From positions 744,001-808,000 of the forward strand of contig NZ_JAIGNS010000001.1 of NCBI RefSeq assembly GCF_019711615.1: a stretch of DNA of 64,000 bases, given 5' to 3'. The position numbers and the translations under genes are program-made. The notes below the pieces were generated by a model, which saw only the letters and a list, made by a program, of their open reading frames with translations, was not told the origin of the DNA and made no database searches. Origin of the DNA: Qipengyuania intermedia. Lineage in GTDB: Bacteria > Pseudomonadota > Alphaproteobacteria > Sphingomonadales > Sphingomonadaceae. This document shows positions 55,189 to 64,000 of this stretch, piece after piece; positions within the stretch are counted from its first letter, which is position 1, and every line of letters starts with the position of its first letter.

Positions 55189-56592
55189 TCAATCTCCGTC
55201 GACGCGCCTTTGCAGCTCGGCCTCTACCGGCGGGCCATAATCGAACCGCTGGCGTTCCTGCTCCATCGCACCGGCACCCGGTGCAATGCTCAGCGCATCT
55301 AGGAACTGGTTTGTAGCAGCTAACGTCTGGTACTGCGCAAACAATTGCGAGAAGCGTGCCGTTTCGAGACGTACCTGGGTGTTAAACCTAGTATTCTGCG
55401 CATCCAGCACATCGAGCAGCGAGCGGCGGCCGATGTTGAACTGGCTGCGATACGACAGCAGCAGGTCGTCGCTCACCTGGCTCTGGCGCGCGAGTTGTTC
55501 GGTCACGCGGCGCTGGGTGTAAAGCTGCTGCCAAGCGAGGCGAACGTCTTCTTCCGCTTCGCGCTGGCGGTCATGCAGGGCGTAGCGGGCAAGGCTTGCC
55601 TGCCGAACGTTTTCCTGCAGCTTGGCACGGTTGATCCCGCCGTCGAACACATCCCAGCGCAGCACGACGCGGGCCTGGATGTCGTTCGTTTCGCCGCGGA
55701 AACCGTCGATATCTTCACCGACACGGCCACGCGCTTCGAGGCCGATCGTGGGCCACAGGTCGCCTTCCGCGGAATCGACGAGGGCGTTCGCGGCATCAAC
55801 ATCGGCCTGCGCTTCACGCACCAGCGGGTTGTTGATCCGCGCAAGTCCGATTGCGCTCGGCAAGTCCGGCGGCATCGCGCTGGCAAGGTTCGGCGGCAGG
55901 GTTGCCGCCGATACGTCGAGCCCCGTGAGACGACGCAGCGAGATATAGGCGTTCTCGAGTTCGAGCCCCGCTTCCTCGCTACGGACCAGCGCCGATTGCA
56001 GGCGCTCTTCCGCCTGTTGCTGGTCGGCAATCGAGATCGAGCCTTCATCGACGCCGCGCGACAGGTCCGTCACGAGCGACTGGTGAAACGCCGCATTGTC
56101 ACGCGCGGCAGCGACAACGCGCTGCTGCAGCAGGACGTCAAGGTACTGGCGGGCGATCTGCAAGGCGATGAACTCGGAGCGTTCGAGCACGCGCAGCGAG
56201 GCGCCATCGACGCGCGCCGCCTGCCGCAGAAGTTCGCCGCGGCGACGACCGAAGTCGAAAACGGTCCATTCTCCGGTGATCCCGGCCTCGAGCGGATAGA
56301 GCTCTTCGTCAGCAATACCCAGCGTGCGGCGGGTATTGTTCTCCAGGCGGCGGATACCCGCGCTGGCTTCGATGTTCACGCGCGGCAAGTACAGACCTTG
56401 CGCCTGGCGGCGTTCGAACTCGATCGCCTCCTTGTTGTACTGCGCCTGCAGGATCTGCGGGTTCGACTGCATCGCAATCGTGATCGCCTCCTGCATGGTG
56501 ACGGCTTCGGTCACAGCATCCTGCGCCATGGCTGCCGGAGCTGCGCCTGCAAGCAGGAGCGCTGCGGTCATTGCTAGGGTTGTCGTACGCAT
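55189..56592 (-). CDS. TolC-family outer membrane protein
   Basis: A 467-residue outer-membrane channel of type I secretion. A signal peptide (ALLLAGAAPAAMAQ) precedes two homologous halves of long helices and barrel strands: QEAITIAMQSNPQILQAQYN at the start and YRSQFNIGRRSLLDVLDAQN near the C-terminus, the classic TolC motif of LapE/AprF types. AGGGGGG precedes ATG 56592. Gene order adhesin, OmpA, TolC, ABC, SleB, HlyD gives a complete exporter. Confidence 0.94.
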   Translation of the reverse strand: MRTTTLAMTAALLLAGAAPAAMAQDAVTEAVTMQEAITIAMQSNPQILQAQYNKEAIEFERRQAQGLYLPRVNIEASAGIRRLENNTRRTLGIADEELYPLEAGITGEWTVFDFGRRRGELLRQAARVDGASLRVLERSEFIALQIARQYLDVLLQQRVVAAARDNAAFHQSLVTDLSRGVDEGSISIADQQQAEERLQSALVRSEEAGLELENAYISLRRLTGLDVSAATLPPNLASAMPPDLPSAIGLARINNPLVREAQADVDAANALVDSAEGDLWPTIGLEARGRVGEDIDGFRGETNDIQARVVLRWDVFDGGINRAKLQENVRQASLARYALHDRQREAEEDVRLAWQQLYTQRRVTEQLARQSQVSDDLLLSYRSQFNIGRRSLLDVLDAQNTRFNTQVRLETARFSQLFAQYQTLAATNQFLDALSIAPGAGAMEQERQRFDYGPPVEAELQRRVDGD

Positions 56593-56607
56593 TATTCGTC
56601 CCCCCTC

Positions 56608-57318
56608 TTATTCGCTGACCTGGATTTCGACGCGGCGGTTCTGCAACTCGCGCACGCCATCGGCAGTCGGCACACGCGGCGATTCCTCGCCCTGTGCCTG
56701 GGTCGTGATGCTGGAAGCCGGGATACCGCGGCTCGCCATCAAATTCGCCACCGCTTCGGCGCGGCGCTGCGAAAGGCCTTCGTTGTAGGCATTGCTACCG
56801 GCGCGATCGGTATGGCCGATCACGGTGAAGCTGTTCCAGTCGCAGGCGGGTGCATTCTCGACGACGTACTGGACCGTCTCGACCGCATCCTGCTGCGGCG
56901 TGGCGGAATCGAATTCGAAGAAGATCAGCCCCGGCGCGTCGCGGTTGCACACTTCCGGCGCCGGCTGCGGCGTCGGTAGCGGTGCCGGTTCGACGCGCGG
57001 GCGCGGGGCACGCTGCATCATGTCGTAGGCGAGTGCGCAACGCGAGAGGCTTACCTCGTCTCGCGTGCTGGACTTGAGATAGCCGAGAGCGATGCCGCAC
57101 TGGGCCTTGGTTTCGCTGGCCCAGATGTAGCGCGGGTCGTTGGCGGCCACGACTGAAGCGTCGTTCGTCATCGCCAAACCTGCGTCGTAGCGCCGCTGTA
57201 CTTCGGAGCGGAGCTCGTCCATGCCGAGCGCCATCAGGTCATCCTGCGCGAAAGCCGCGGAGGGCGTCAGCCCTACCGCAGCTCCTGCCAGCGTGAATAC
57301 CGCTGTTATTTTCTTCAT
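56608..57318 (-). CDS. OmpA-family peptidoglycan-binding protein
   Basis: A 236-residue exported protein with a signal peptide (AVFTLAGAAVGLTPSAAFA). A helical segment with three cysteines and a short Pro-rich linker (RPRVEPAPLPTPQPAPEV) follow. The C-terminal OmpA domain (about 140-236) has IFFEFDSATPQQDAVETVQY, VIGHTDRAGSNAYNEGLSQR and LQNRRVEIQV, which bind peptidoglycan. ATG 57318 is preferred because it starts the signal peptide. It lies 34 bases after the adhesin stop and 15 before tolC, so it is part of the operon. It could tether the secretion channel or adhesin to the wall. Confidence 0.9.
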   Translation of the reverse strand: MKKITAVFTLAGAAVGLTPSAAFAQDDLMALGMDELRSEVQRRYDAGLAMTNDASVVAANDPRYIWASETKAQCGIALGYLKSSTRDEVSLSRCALAYDMMQRAPRPRVEPAPLPTPQPAPEVCNRDAPGLIFFEFDSATPQQDAVETVQYVVENAPACDWNSFTVIGHTDRAGSNAYNEGLSQRRAEAVANLMASRGIPASSITTQAQGEESPRVPTADGVRELQNRRVEIQVSE

Positions 57319-57352
57319 TGCAAGTTCCCCTGTTGCAGAGTTTCCTGAGTAA

Positions 57353-60300
57353 TCATGCTGCCGTCCCTGCAAGGGCGGCATCGTCAAGCTGGTCGACGGT
57401 CAGGCCGTTTGCCAGCGATTGAGCGAGGCCCGGCTGGACCATCGTATCGAGCAGGCCTTCGGTCGGTACGGTCGAGTGCCATCCGTCGTTTGCCGCCCCG
57501 CTGTCGCCTGCAAAATGCGTCACGAGTGCATCGACGCTGGCTTCGGCGGTGAGGTCGGAAATCGCCTCACCGATGGCGGCCTTGGCGTCGAACGCCGCAA
57601 TCGCACCATCAGGCAGCGGAGCTTCCATGAGCAGCAGTGCCTCCATCGAAGCTGCGGCATCGCCTGCGGCCATATCCAGACCATCGAAAGCATCGTTCGA
57701 TGCAAATGCACCGACTACCGGAGCGTCATAGGCGGCATAGTCGATGCCCATCTCCGGAGCGTCAAAACCGAACACCGGAGTGCTGTTTCCAACCAGGGAG
57801 CCATCCCCGAGGATATTGGTCTCGAACGGAGCGATCTGGGCCGAGGCGAGATCGAAATCGGCCTCCTGGATGAACTCCTGCGTGAAGCCGTTCTCGTCAC
57901 CGGACAGCTTCAGCGCGCCGTCCATTTCCATGAAGGAATAGCTCGTGGTCGAACCGTCCCCCTGGCTGTCGGGCGAGAACGCGTCGGTTCCCCCGGTATC
58001 GCCAATCATGAAGGCGGACGCTGCTGCTGCGATCATGGTCGTTTCCATGGTGCGGGCGCTGCTGGTCGTCGTCGTGGTGGTAGAAGCAGACACCGACGGA
58101 TTCACCAGCAGGTGCTGCGTCGCAGTCTCGTCGCCATCGCTGTCGCGAACGGTGACACCGAAATCAAGCGTCAGAGTTTCGGAGTTCGTGACCGTACGGA
58201 TCACACCGATATCCGTGATCTTGATCACGTCGTTGTCATCATGGCCGGCGAACGATTGGGTTGCACCGTTAGTGCCGCCTGCATCGCCGGTCGCCCGGTT
58301 GAAGGCGAGGCCAGTCCCTGTGACACCCTCTGTCGAAGGCACAAGCTGCGCACCCGTAATGACATAGTCATTACTTGTTTCACCGCCCAGCAGGTAGTCG
58401 TTTGCTTCGATGACAACGAAGCCGTCATTGCTGTCGAGCGGCGAGCTTAGGGTATACCCGTCAGGAAGCGTGTCACCCTGGCGGAAGATGTCCGCATTAT
58501 CGACGACGATTGCCCTTGTCGTCAGAGTTACCGAGGGATCGTTCGGATCGGCAAGCTGGAGGACGACAATGAAATCCGTCGAGTTGCCCACAAGGTCCAA
58601 GCGCAGCGTCAGGCCAGTGGCAAAGGCTGTCGGAGCCTGATCGAGCCCATCTTGCGGAGCGCCGCCGCCATTGTCGAATGTGCCCGGATTATCGGTAAAG
58701 AACTGCAGGTTCAGGACCTCGCCACCCTGACCCTGGATCGTGTCGCCCGACACGCCATTCGCCGCACCAGAGATCGTCACATAGTCGAGATCACCGGAGA
58801 AGAGGTCTCCGTTGTTGAATACCGTGTCGTTCGGCGTCGTGCCGTTAAGGCTGTCGGCATTGGAAACGCCGACGAAGCGGACGTAAACCGGATCCGTGGC
58901 ACCCAGCTGCAGGACTGTGTACTCGGCTTGAGAAGCAGGCCCGGTCAGGTTGTAATCGAATTGGCCTACGGCATCGCTCGTCTGGCTGATCGAATAGGAC
59001 TCGATCGGCGCATCCAGCGTCACGACATACTCGCCGAGATCCTTATCGAAGGTGATCGTGCCCGATCCCTGCGACAGCGGATTGGTATCCGAATTGGGAT
59101 TGGCGTCGTAGTCGAAGTCGAAATCGAAGACCGCGGAGTTCTCGTCCTCGCTGGTCCAGCTGACGGCCACGTTGGAAATCGCGATACCGCCAACTGCACC
59201 AGTCAGCGACACCGCTAGATCGGAAGTGAGAGCCGAATAGACACCGCCTGCCGGATTCTGGTCGGCACCGATGGCATATTCGAACGAGCCAGTGCTGGAA
59301 GTCGTCCCGCTAAGGGTCACGTCGGTCGGTGCCGAAAGGATGACCGGAGTGTCATCATCGACGAAGATGACGAGATCGCCGATTGCGTCGACAGTGTCGC
59401 CGTCCGCATCGGTCGCCTGCACCAGCGGACCGAAGTCGATACCGATATCGTCCTCGAAATTATTCTGCGGATGATCCAGCGGACCGAAGAGGTCGAACTG
59501 CCAGTCGCCGTTCGTCGCAAGGAAGAAAGTGAATACCGGCGAACCGTCCGCCGTCGCTGTAATCGAATTGCCGTTCACGAGGAATGCCAACGGATCTCCG
59601 CCCGAGGAGAGATTGAGACTGGTGAGGTATGCCTGCGCCGCGGCGACGTCGAAGCCATAGGTCAGCGGGGCATCGGCACCTGCATTGAACAGGCCCGCTG
59701 CGCTGCCGCTGGCCGTGTCCGTATAGGTGCCTGCGCCATTATCGGCATCAGACGGACCGCCTTCGATGCCGTTCGGCAACGCGTCTTCGTCGACGACGCC
59801 GCTTATGAGCACCGCATTCGCCGTCGGCGTATCGTCGTCGACATTGATCGTCAGCGTGCCATCGGCCGTGTCGAGATCGCCATCGGTCACGCGGTAGTTG
59901 AGCGTGAAGCTGAGGTCGTTCTCGTCACCTCCCGCTGCATGAAGCACGTTGGCATTTTGCGTGACCGTATATGCTCCGGTTGTCGGAACCAACGTCACCG
60001 TAACAACCGTCACCCACGATCCACCCTGGTCCTGCTGGACAAGGATATCGTCGCCGCTTTCTACATACCGGAAGTCTGCCGGTGCACCCGTCGTGAGGAA
60101 GGCGATCGAGCCGCCGTCGTTGCCGAAACTGTGTGACAGGGTTCCGCTGGTGCGGGCAGTGTCGGGATCCACGTCGCCCGTGCCGCCCGGATTGCCGCCG
60201 GTCTGCGTATCGTCATCCAACTGGACGGGCTGATTGGTACCGGTCGATGGATTATCGTCGACGAAACGCAAGTCCGAACCGATCTGGATCGTAGCAGTGT

Positions 60301-63300
60301 CGGTATCGCCGTCGCCGTCAGTCCCGGTCGCCGTCAGAGTGATCAAGTTATCCGATGCCAGGAAAACCGGTTCGTTCGCGTTCAGCGGGTTCGGGTGAAC
60401 CACTGCACGGATCTGGTCGAGCGTCACCGTACCGTCGGCATCGACGGTCAGGGTGAACACCTGATCGCCGGTCGCGGCATCGGTAGCGTCGGTGCCTTCG
60501 CGGCCAACGACCACGCCGCCTTCCACGAAGAGGAACACGCTGTTGCCACTCGCCGTATCGACCAGGCCGCTATCGGCGCCGCTGGCCGAGATGCCGAGGG
60601 CGTAGCTTTCGCCGCCACCAACGGAGCCCGGGCCGTCGGCACCGAAATCGAAGGTGAAGACGTCGCCGAATTCCGCACTGGCATCGGTTCCCAGGAAGCT
60701 CTCATCGACCGAGAGAAGCGGGATTGCGCCGGTCACCGTCACGTCGGGACCATGGTCTGCGAAGCGGATATTGCCGCCAAGGTCGAGCGTTACGGTCTCG
60801 CTTGCCTTGTCGCCGTCGCGATCTTCGATAGTGGCGGTGCCGCGCAGCGTCACGAGGCCCGAGCCAAGGATTTCGAACTGGGTGTCGTAATCATTGGGCG
60901 AGCCCGGTAGATCGTGATCGATCTCCGCGTACTGCGTCAGGGTCACGATGCCTGTGTCTTCCGCCACCTCGATGGTGAAGACGAGCGAGCCATTGGCGCG
61001 GCCTTCGACCACATCGCCGTTCATAGCTATAGTCACTGCGACGCCGTCGCTGGTCAGGCCCGACGGGTTGCCAGAGACGAGCAGGTCATAGGACCAGTCA
61101 ACCGAACCTGCGCCATCTGCGCCGTAATCGGAACTGGCGATCGAGAAAGCATCACCAAAATCGGCGCTGGAGCTGTCCACGCCTTCGCCACCGATAGTAT
61201 CGGCATCGAAAGTTGTCAGCAGGACGGTGTCGTTATCGACGACACCCGCATCGATGCTCGGGCCGTCGTCGCGGAAGCTGAAAGCCCCGCCGATATTGGC
61301 TGTGGCATCGATGGTGTCGCCGTCGCCGTCGGTCACTGTCGCGGTCAGGGTGACAAGATCGTCAGCAAGGCCGCCGGTGGTATCGTCGGGATCGGTGTCG
61401 TCTGTATGCACGACAGCACGAAGCTGGGTCAGAGTGACGGTGCCATCGCTGGCTACCGTTATCGTGAAGACGAGGTCATCGCTCGTGACGCTGCGGCCTT
61501 CGATCGTGGCGCCGTTCATCGACACTTCGACCGCTTCGCCTGTGGCAGTGTCCACCAGGCTGGTGGTGGAGCCGGTCAGGCCGAGGACGTAGCCGCCGAC
61601 GCTGCCCGGGCCGTCCGCATTGTAGTCGGGCGTGAACAGGCCGGAGAAGTCGGCATCGGCCGGAACGCCGAGATCGGTTTCATCGACCTCGATCGAATCC
61701 GCAAGCGGTGCGGCGGCCTCGAGAGTTGGACGGTCATCGGATACTCGGACCAGTACGCTGCCGGTAGCAGTATCGCCGTCGATATCGGTGGCGATTACAT
61801 CAACCGAACCAAGCAGGCTGTTGTCATCAATCAGCGGGTTCGGGTGGCCAAGATAGTTGTCCTCCAGCGTCGCCGTGACCGTCGCGTCATTGCCCGAAAT
61901 GCTGAGTTCAAGCGTGATGACAAGGCGGCCTCCATCGGAGCCGGTGATGGTCGTGTCATCGACGCGAACCCATGTAAGGCCGCCGAGCAGGCCCGACGTA
62001 TCCCCGAAAACGAAGCTCGCGAACGGGTCGGAACCTTCGGTGAAGTTCAAGGTAAAGCTGTCGAAGTCATCGCCCGCGGGTGTGCTTCCGTCGGCGAGGT
62101 TCTGGTCGTCTACCGTGACCGAACCCGGATCGGGATCCGCAGGGCCGGTGCCATCTTCGATCCGGATCGGCTGGCTGGCCGTGTCGACATCGCCATCGCC
62201 GTCCGTCAGCGTATAGGTGAAGTCGGCGACGATCGGCCCGCCCGTCTGGTCGAGGCTATCGGTCGGGTTGAACGTCCAGTTGCCGTCCATGTCGATAGTA
62301 TAGGTGCCATTCGCATTGGTCAGCGTTGCCACATTGCCGTCCTGCGGGACGGCAACGGTGTCCGAACCGACCGTAATCGCGGTAACGGTTGCGCTGTCAG
62401 CACCTTCCGTATCGGCGACCCCGTCGGTCATGACATTGCCGCCGATATCAGCTGCATCTTCGGCGACCGTGATCAGTGCCTGGTCGGTTGCAGTCGGGAC
62501 ATCGTCGACGATGCTGACCCGGATTTCACCGGTGCCGATGACGTTATTGTCCTGGTCAACGACCTGGTAAGTGAAGGTCTCGAAACCGGTAACGACAGTG
62601 GCATTGACGGTATTTTCGCCATTGTCGCCGCCCTGGTCGGGCGTAAGGGTGTCGCCATCGACCGGCGCGGTGAGCGTATAGGTATACTCGCCAGTCACCG
62701 GATCGAGGGTCAGCGTGCCGTAGCTTCCGGTGGCGCTCGAGGTCAGCGAATAGGTGAGCGTCCCGCTCGCACCGGTAACGGTGATCTGGCCGTTCGCGTC
62801 GATTTCGCTGTCCGAACCTGCGTCGCTTCCGATGCCGTCCAGTCCTGCTTCGAATACCAGCGCATCGTTGTCGGAAACATTGCCCGAAACGTTGTTGATC
62901 GTGATGACCAGCTGCGCCTCGGAGATATCGCCGTCGGCATCGATGATCTGATACGTGAAGGTATCGGTCGTATTGGCGTTGGTCGAATTGGCGAAGCTGT
63001 CGTAGGTGTAGTCGCCATTGGCCTGCACGGTCAGCGTGCCGAGCGAAGAGGTAACCGTGAACGGGCCGGTCGTATCGCTGTCGCCCGAGCCGTCGCTGGT
63101 TACGCCGACAATGCCTGCGAGGCCATCGGCACCTGCCACGTCGACACCGAAGCCGTCGTCGTCGGTGAGGATATTGCCATTCGTGCTGGCACCTTCCGAT
63201 ACGGAATTGGCATTGTCCTCGGCGACGGGGATGTCATCGACGATGGAGATGACGATCTGGCCCGGGGTTGCGTCGCTGTCGCCGGTGGCGTCGGTGACGC

Positions 63301-64000
63301 TCATGGTGATCGTGTCGCTCAGGGGGTTCACCTCGCCCTGGCCCGTGTGGGTCAGCGCTGCAGAGAGCGTGTATGTGTACTGGTAGGTGAAGTTGCCACC
63401 GCCATTGTCGACGATGCCCGTGATCTCGATCACGCCCTTGGTCGTCGTCAGCGTGTCGCCGATGGCCGGATCGGTCAGCGTGTTGCCGTTGTCCGCTTCC
63501 AGCGTGAAGGTGACGTCTTCACCATTGGTCACGAGATCGAAGCTGCCTGCAGCCGTCTCGCTGTTCGCACCGTGCTGGACGCCGTCTGCAAGACCGTCTT
63601 CAAAGACCGTCAGCGCATCGCCGGTGATGTCGGGAGCGTTGGGATCCTGGTTCAGCGTGATGACCAGCTCTGCCAGGTCCGTATCGCCGTCGGCGTCGGT
63701 GATCTGGTAGGTGAAGGTATCGCTCGTGACGCCCGAGGGGATCGAGGCGGTCGTCAGCGTATAGGTATAGCTGCCGTCCGGATTGATCGTCAGGTCGCCA
63801 TAGGCGCTCGAGACCGTCACTGCGCCGCCAACTGCCGTCAGCGCGCCTGCATCGCCCTCTTCGCCGGTGCGCACACCGGTAACCTCGATACCCGACGTGC
63901 CATCGGTATCGGCGCCAAGCTCGTCGGGATTGTCGCCCACGCCTGCGCCGTCATAGACATTGCCGGTCGTGAAGTTGCCGAGACCCTCGACGACGCTGTT
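57353..64000 (-). CDS. Giant type I secreted adhesin, C-terminal 2215 residues (N-terminus outside window)
   Basis: An open frame that runs off the right end; no stop occurs up to base 64000. It consists of Asp/Gly/Thr-rich immunoglobulin- and cadherin-like modules marked by recurring DADGD or DGDGD and DDxPT boundaries. Five or so VCBS-type modules come first, then three DUF5801-like modules (repeat feature), then further modules and a unique C-terminal part from about 58085 down. There I see no GGxGxDxxx calcium nonapeptides, which most RTX proteins carry. No cysteines are visible, as usual for surface adhesins. The C-terminus (about 120 Ala/Asp-rich residues ending LAGTAA) should hold the secretion signal. 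It heads the export operon and is the likely LapG substrate. Confidence 0.93.
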   Translation of the reverse strand, partial: NSVVEGLGNFTTGNVYDGAGVGDNPDELGADTDGTSGIEVTGVRTGEEGDAGALTAVGGAVTVSSAYGDLTINPDGSYTYTLTTASIPSGVTSDTFTYQITDADGDTDLAELVITLNQDPNAPDITGDALTVFEDGLADGVQHGANSETAAGSFDLVTNGEDVTFTLEADNGNTLTDPAIGDTLTTTKGVIEITGIVDNGGGNFTYQYTYTLSAALTHTGQGEVNPLSDTITMSVTDATGDSDATPGQIVISIVDDIPVAEDNANSVSEGASTNGNILTDDDGFGVDVAGADGLAGIVGVTSDGSGDSDTTGPFTVTSSLGTLTVQANGDYTYDSFANSTNANTTDTFTYQIIDADGDISEAQLVITINNVSGNVSDNDALVFEAGLDGIGSDAGSDSEIDANGQITVTGASGTLTYSLTSSATGSYGTLTLDPVTGEYTYTLTAPVDGDTLTPDQGGDNGENTVNATVVTGFETFTYQVVDQDNNVIGTGEIRVSIVDDVPTATDQALITVAEDAADIGGNVMTDGVADTEGADSATVTAITVGSDTVAVPQDGNVATLTNANGTYTIDMDGNWTFNPTDSLDQTGGPIVADFTYTLTDGDGDVDTASQPIRIEDGTGPADPDPGSVTVDDQNLADGSTPAGDDFDSFTLNFTEGSDPFASFVFGDTSGLLGGLTWVRVDDTTITGSDGGRLVITLELSISGNDATVTATLEDNYLGHPNPLIDDNSLLGSVDVIATDIDGDTATGSVLVRVSDDRPTLEAAAPLADSIEVDETDLGVPADADFSGLFTPDYNADGPGSVGGYVLGLTGSTTSLVDTATGEAVEVSMNGATIEGRSVTSDDLVFTITVASDGTVTLTQLRAVVHTDDTDPDDTTGGLADDLVTLTATVTDGDGDTIDATANIGGAFSFRDDGPSIDAGVVDNDTVLLTTFDADTIGGEGVDSSSADFGDAFSIASSDYGADGAGSVDWSYDLLVSGNPSGLTSDGVAVTIAMNGDVVEGRANGSLVFTIEVAEDTGIVTLTQYAEIDHDLPGSPNDYDTQFEILGSGLVTLRGTATIEDRDGDKASETVTLDLGGNIRFADHGPDVTVTGAIPLLSVDESFLGTDASAEFGDVFTFDFGADGPGSVGGGESYALGISASGADSGLVDTASGNSVFLFVEGGVVVGREGTDATDAATGDQVFTLTVDADGTVTLDQIRAVVHPNPLNANEPVFLASDNLITLTATGTDGDGDTDTATIQIGSDLRFVDDNPSTGTNQPVQLDDDTQTGGNPGGTGDVDPDTARTSGTLSHSFGNDGGSIAFLTTGAPADFRYVESGDDILVQQDQGGSWVTVVTVTLVPTTGAYTVTQNANVLHAAGGDENDLSFTLNYRVTDGDLDTADGTLTINVDDDTPTANAVLISGVVDEDALPNGIEGGPSDADNGAGTYTDTASGSAAGLFNAGADAPLTYGFDVAAAQAYLTSLNLSSGGDPLAFLVNGNSITATADGSPVFTFFLATNGDWQFDLFGPLDHPQNNFEDDIGIDFGPLVQATDADGDTVDAIGDLVIFVDDDTPVILSAPTDVTLSGTTSSTGSFEYAIGADQNPAGGVYSALTSDLAVSLTGAVGGIAISNVAVSWTSEDENSAVFDFDFDYDANPNSDTNPLSQGSGTITFDKDLGEYVVTLDAPIESYSISQTSDAVGQFDYNLTGPASQAEYTVLQLGATDPVYVRFVGVSNADSLNGTTPNDTVFNNGDLFSGDLDYVTISGAANGVSGDTIQGQGGEVLNLQFFTDNPGTFDNGGGAPQDGLDQAPTAFATGLTLRLDLVGNSTDFIVVLQLADPNDPSVTLTTRAIVVDNADIFRQGDTLPDGYTLSSPLDSNDGFVVIEANDYLLGGETSNDYVITGAQLVPSTEGVTGTGLAFNRATGDAGGTNGATQSFAGHDDNDVIKITDIGVIRTVTNSETLTLDFGVTVRDSDGDETATQHLLVNPSVSASTTTTTTSSARTMETTMIAAAASAFMIGDTGGTDAFSPDSQGDGSTTSYSFMEMDGALKLSGDENGFTQEFIQEADFDLASAQIAPFETNILGDGSLVGNSTPVFGFDAPEMGIDYAAYDAPVVGAFASNDAFDGLDMAAGDAAASMEALLLMEAPLPDGAIAAFDAKAAIGEAISDLTAEASVDALVTHFAGDSGAANDGWHSTVPTEGLLDTMVQPGLAQSLANGLTVDQLDDAALAGTAA
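60250..61740 (-). repeat. Three DUF5801-like (T1SS-143) repeat modules in the adhesin
   Basis: Three successive units of about 155-170 residues each. Each opens near a DDxPT/DHGPDV boundary, contains a SVDET/SVDES or equivalent, a YxADGPGSVGG-type (unit 2: YGADGAGSVDWSY) loop and a VTLTQ/VTLDQ strand, and closes with DGDGD (or DRDGD) plus a RF-DD turn. Divergence among units is substantial, so they are old duplications, not recent amplification. Confidence 0.75.

Noticed and set aside
57353-64000. CRISPR or satellite repeats suggested by recurring DNA words
   Set aside because: The recurrences come from repeated protein modules with long diverged units in one open frame.

Overview
The window is GC-rich, densely packed bacterial chromosome. 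Gene content and protein style point to an alphaproteobacterium of the order Sphingomonadales, most likely the Erythrobacteraceae (Erythrobacter / Qipengyuania / Altererythrobacter group). Supporting features are a GapR/DUF2312 gene, a DUF1244 gene, the Tim44-like / MltA / Smr run beside secB, and a type I secreted giant adhesin with DUF5801-like repeats. The taxonomic call rests on recall of these families, not on a search. I saw no rRNA, tRNA, CRISPR array, prophage or complete insertion sequence. The accessory signal is small cassettes, intergenic repeats and the adhesin locus at the right end.

Layout from the left. (1) 2-9703: the end of a DUF885 protein; a MITE-like repeat; a ZntB/CorA-type transporter; a forward run of ispG, thioredoxin-like lipoprotein, flavoprotein-like oxidoreductase, histone-deacetylase-family amidohydrolase and Tat-type L,D-transpeptidase; a convergent second L,D-transpeptidase; an EamA transporter; and an unannotated 55-residue secreted peptide. 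(2) 9932-14468: aconitase, a 2OG-Fe(II) oxygenase whose GTG start lies inside a perfect 13-bp hairpin, and a Pro/Ser-rich surface protein with a PEP-CTERM-like tail. (3) 14664-18921: the ruvA-dsrE-membrane protein-ruvB operon, each junction overlapping by 4 nt, then aroC and an MsrQ-like protein. (4) 18906-24445: an HhH lipoprotein and the peroxide-defence block ahpC, ahpF, katG, with terminators and a shared candidate OxyR-like site. (5) 24486-36882: Smr, MltA and Tim44-like genes opposite secB, murJ and trpS; YbjQ, GapR, DUF1244, pyk, gltX; and a membrane GGDEF-EAL protein.

(6) 36986-48461: rpoC and rpoB on the minus strand, while rplJ and rplL are on the plus strand. The usual rplJL-rpoBC operon is therefore split into divergent halves. 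Between them sits a self-contained cassette: an AT-rich promoter covered by an inverted repeat, a 42-residue peptide, a DUF2975 membrane protein, a small Cro/CI-type repressor and a terminator. (7) 48560-64000: a secreted hypothetical protein, a PagL-like lipid A deacylase, and a Lap-type adhesion locus. This comprises a LapG-like periplasmic protease opposite an operon of giant adhesin (running off the window), OmpA-like lipoprotein or periplasmic protein, TolC, ABC exporter, SleB-type cell wall hydrolase and HlyD.

The most unusual systems are the adhesin secretion operon with a built-in wall hydrolase and OmpA-like protein, and the repressor/membrane cassette wedged between split rpoBC and rplJL. 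Several RNA-level elements also deserve checking: the start-codon hairpin before the 2OG oxygenase, and the ahpC-ahpF hairpin with a C9 tract in its loop.
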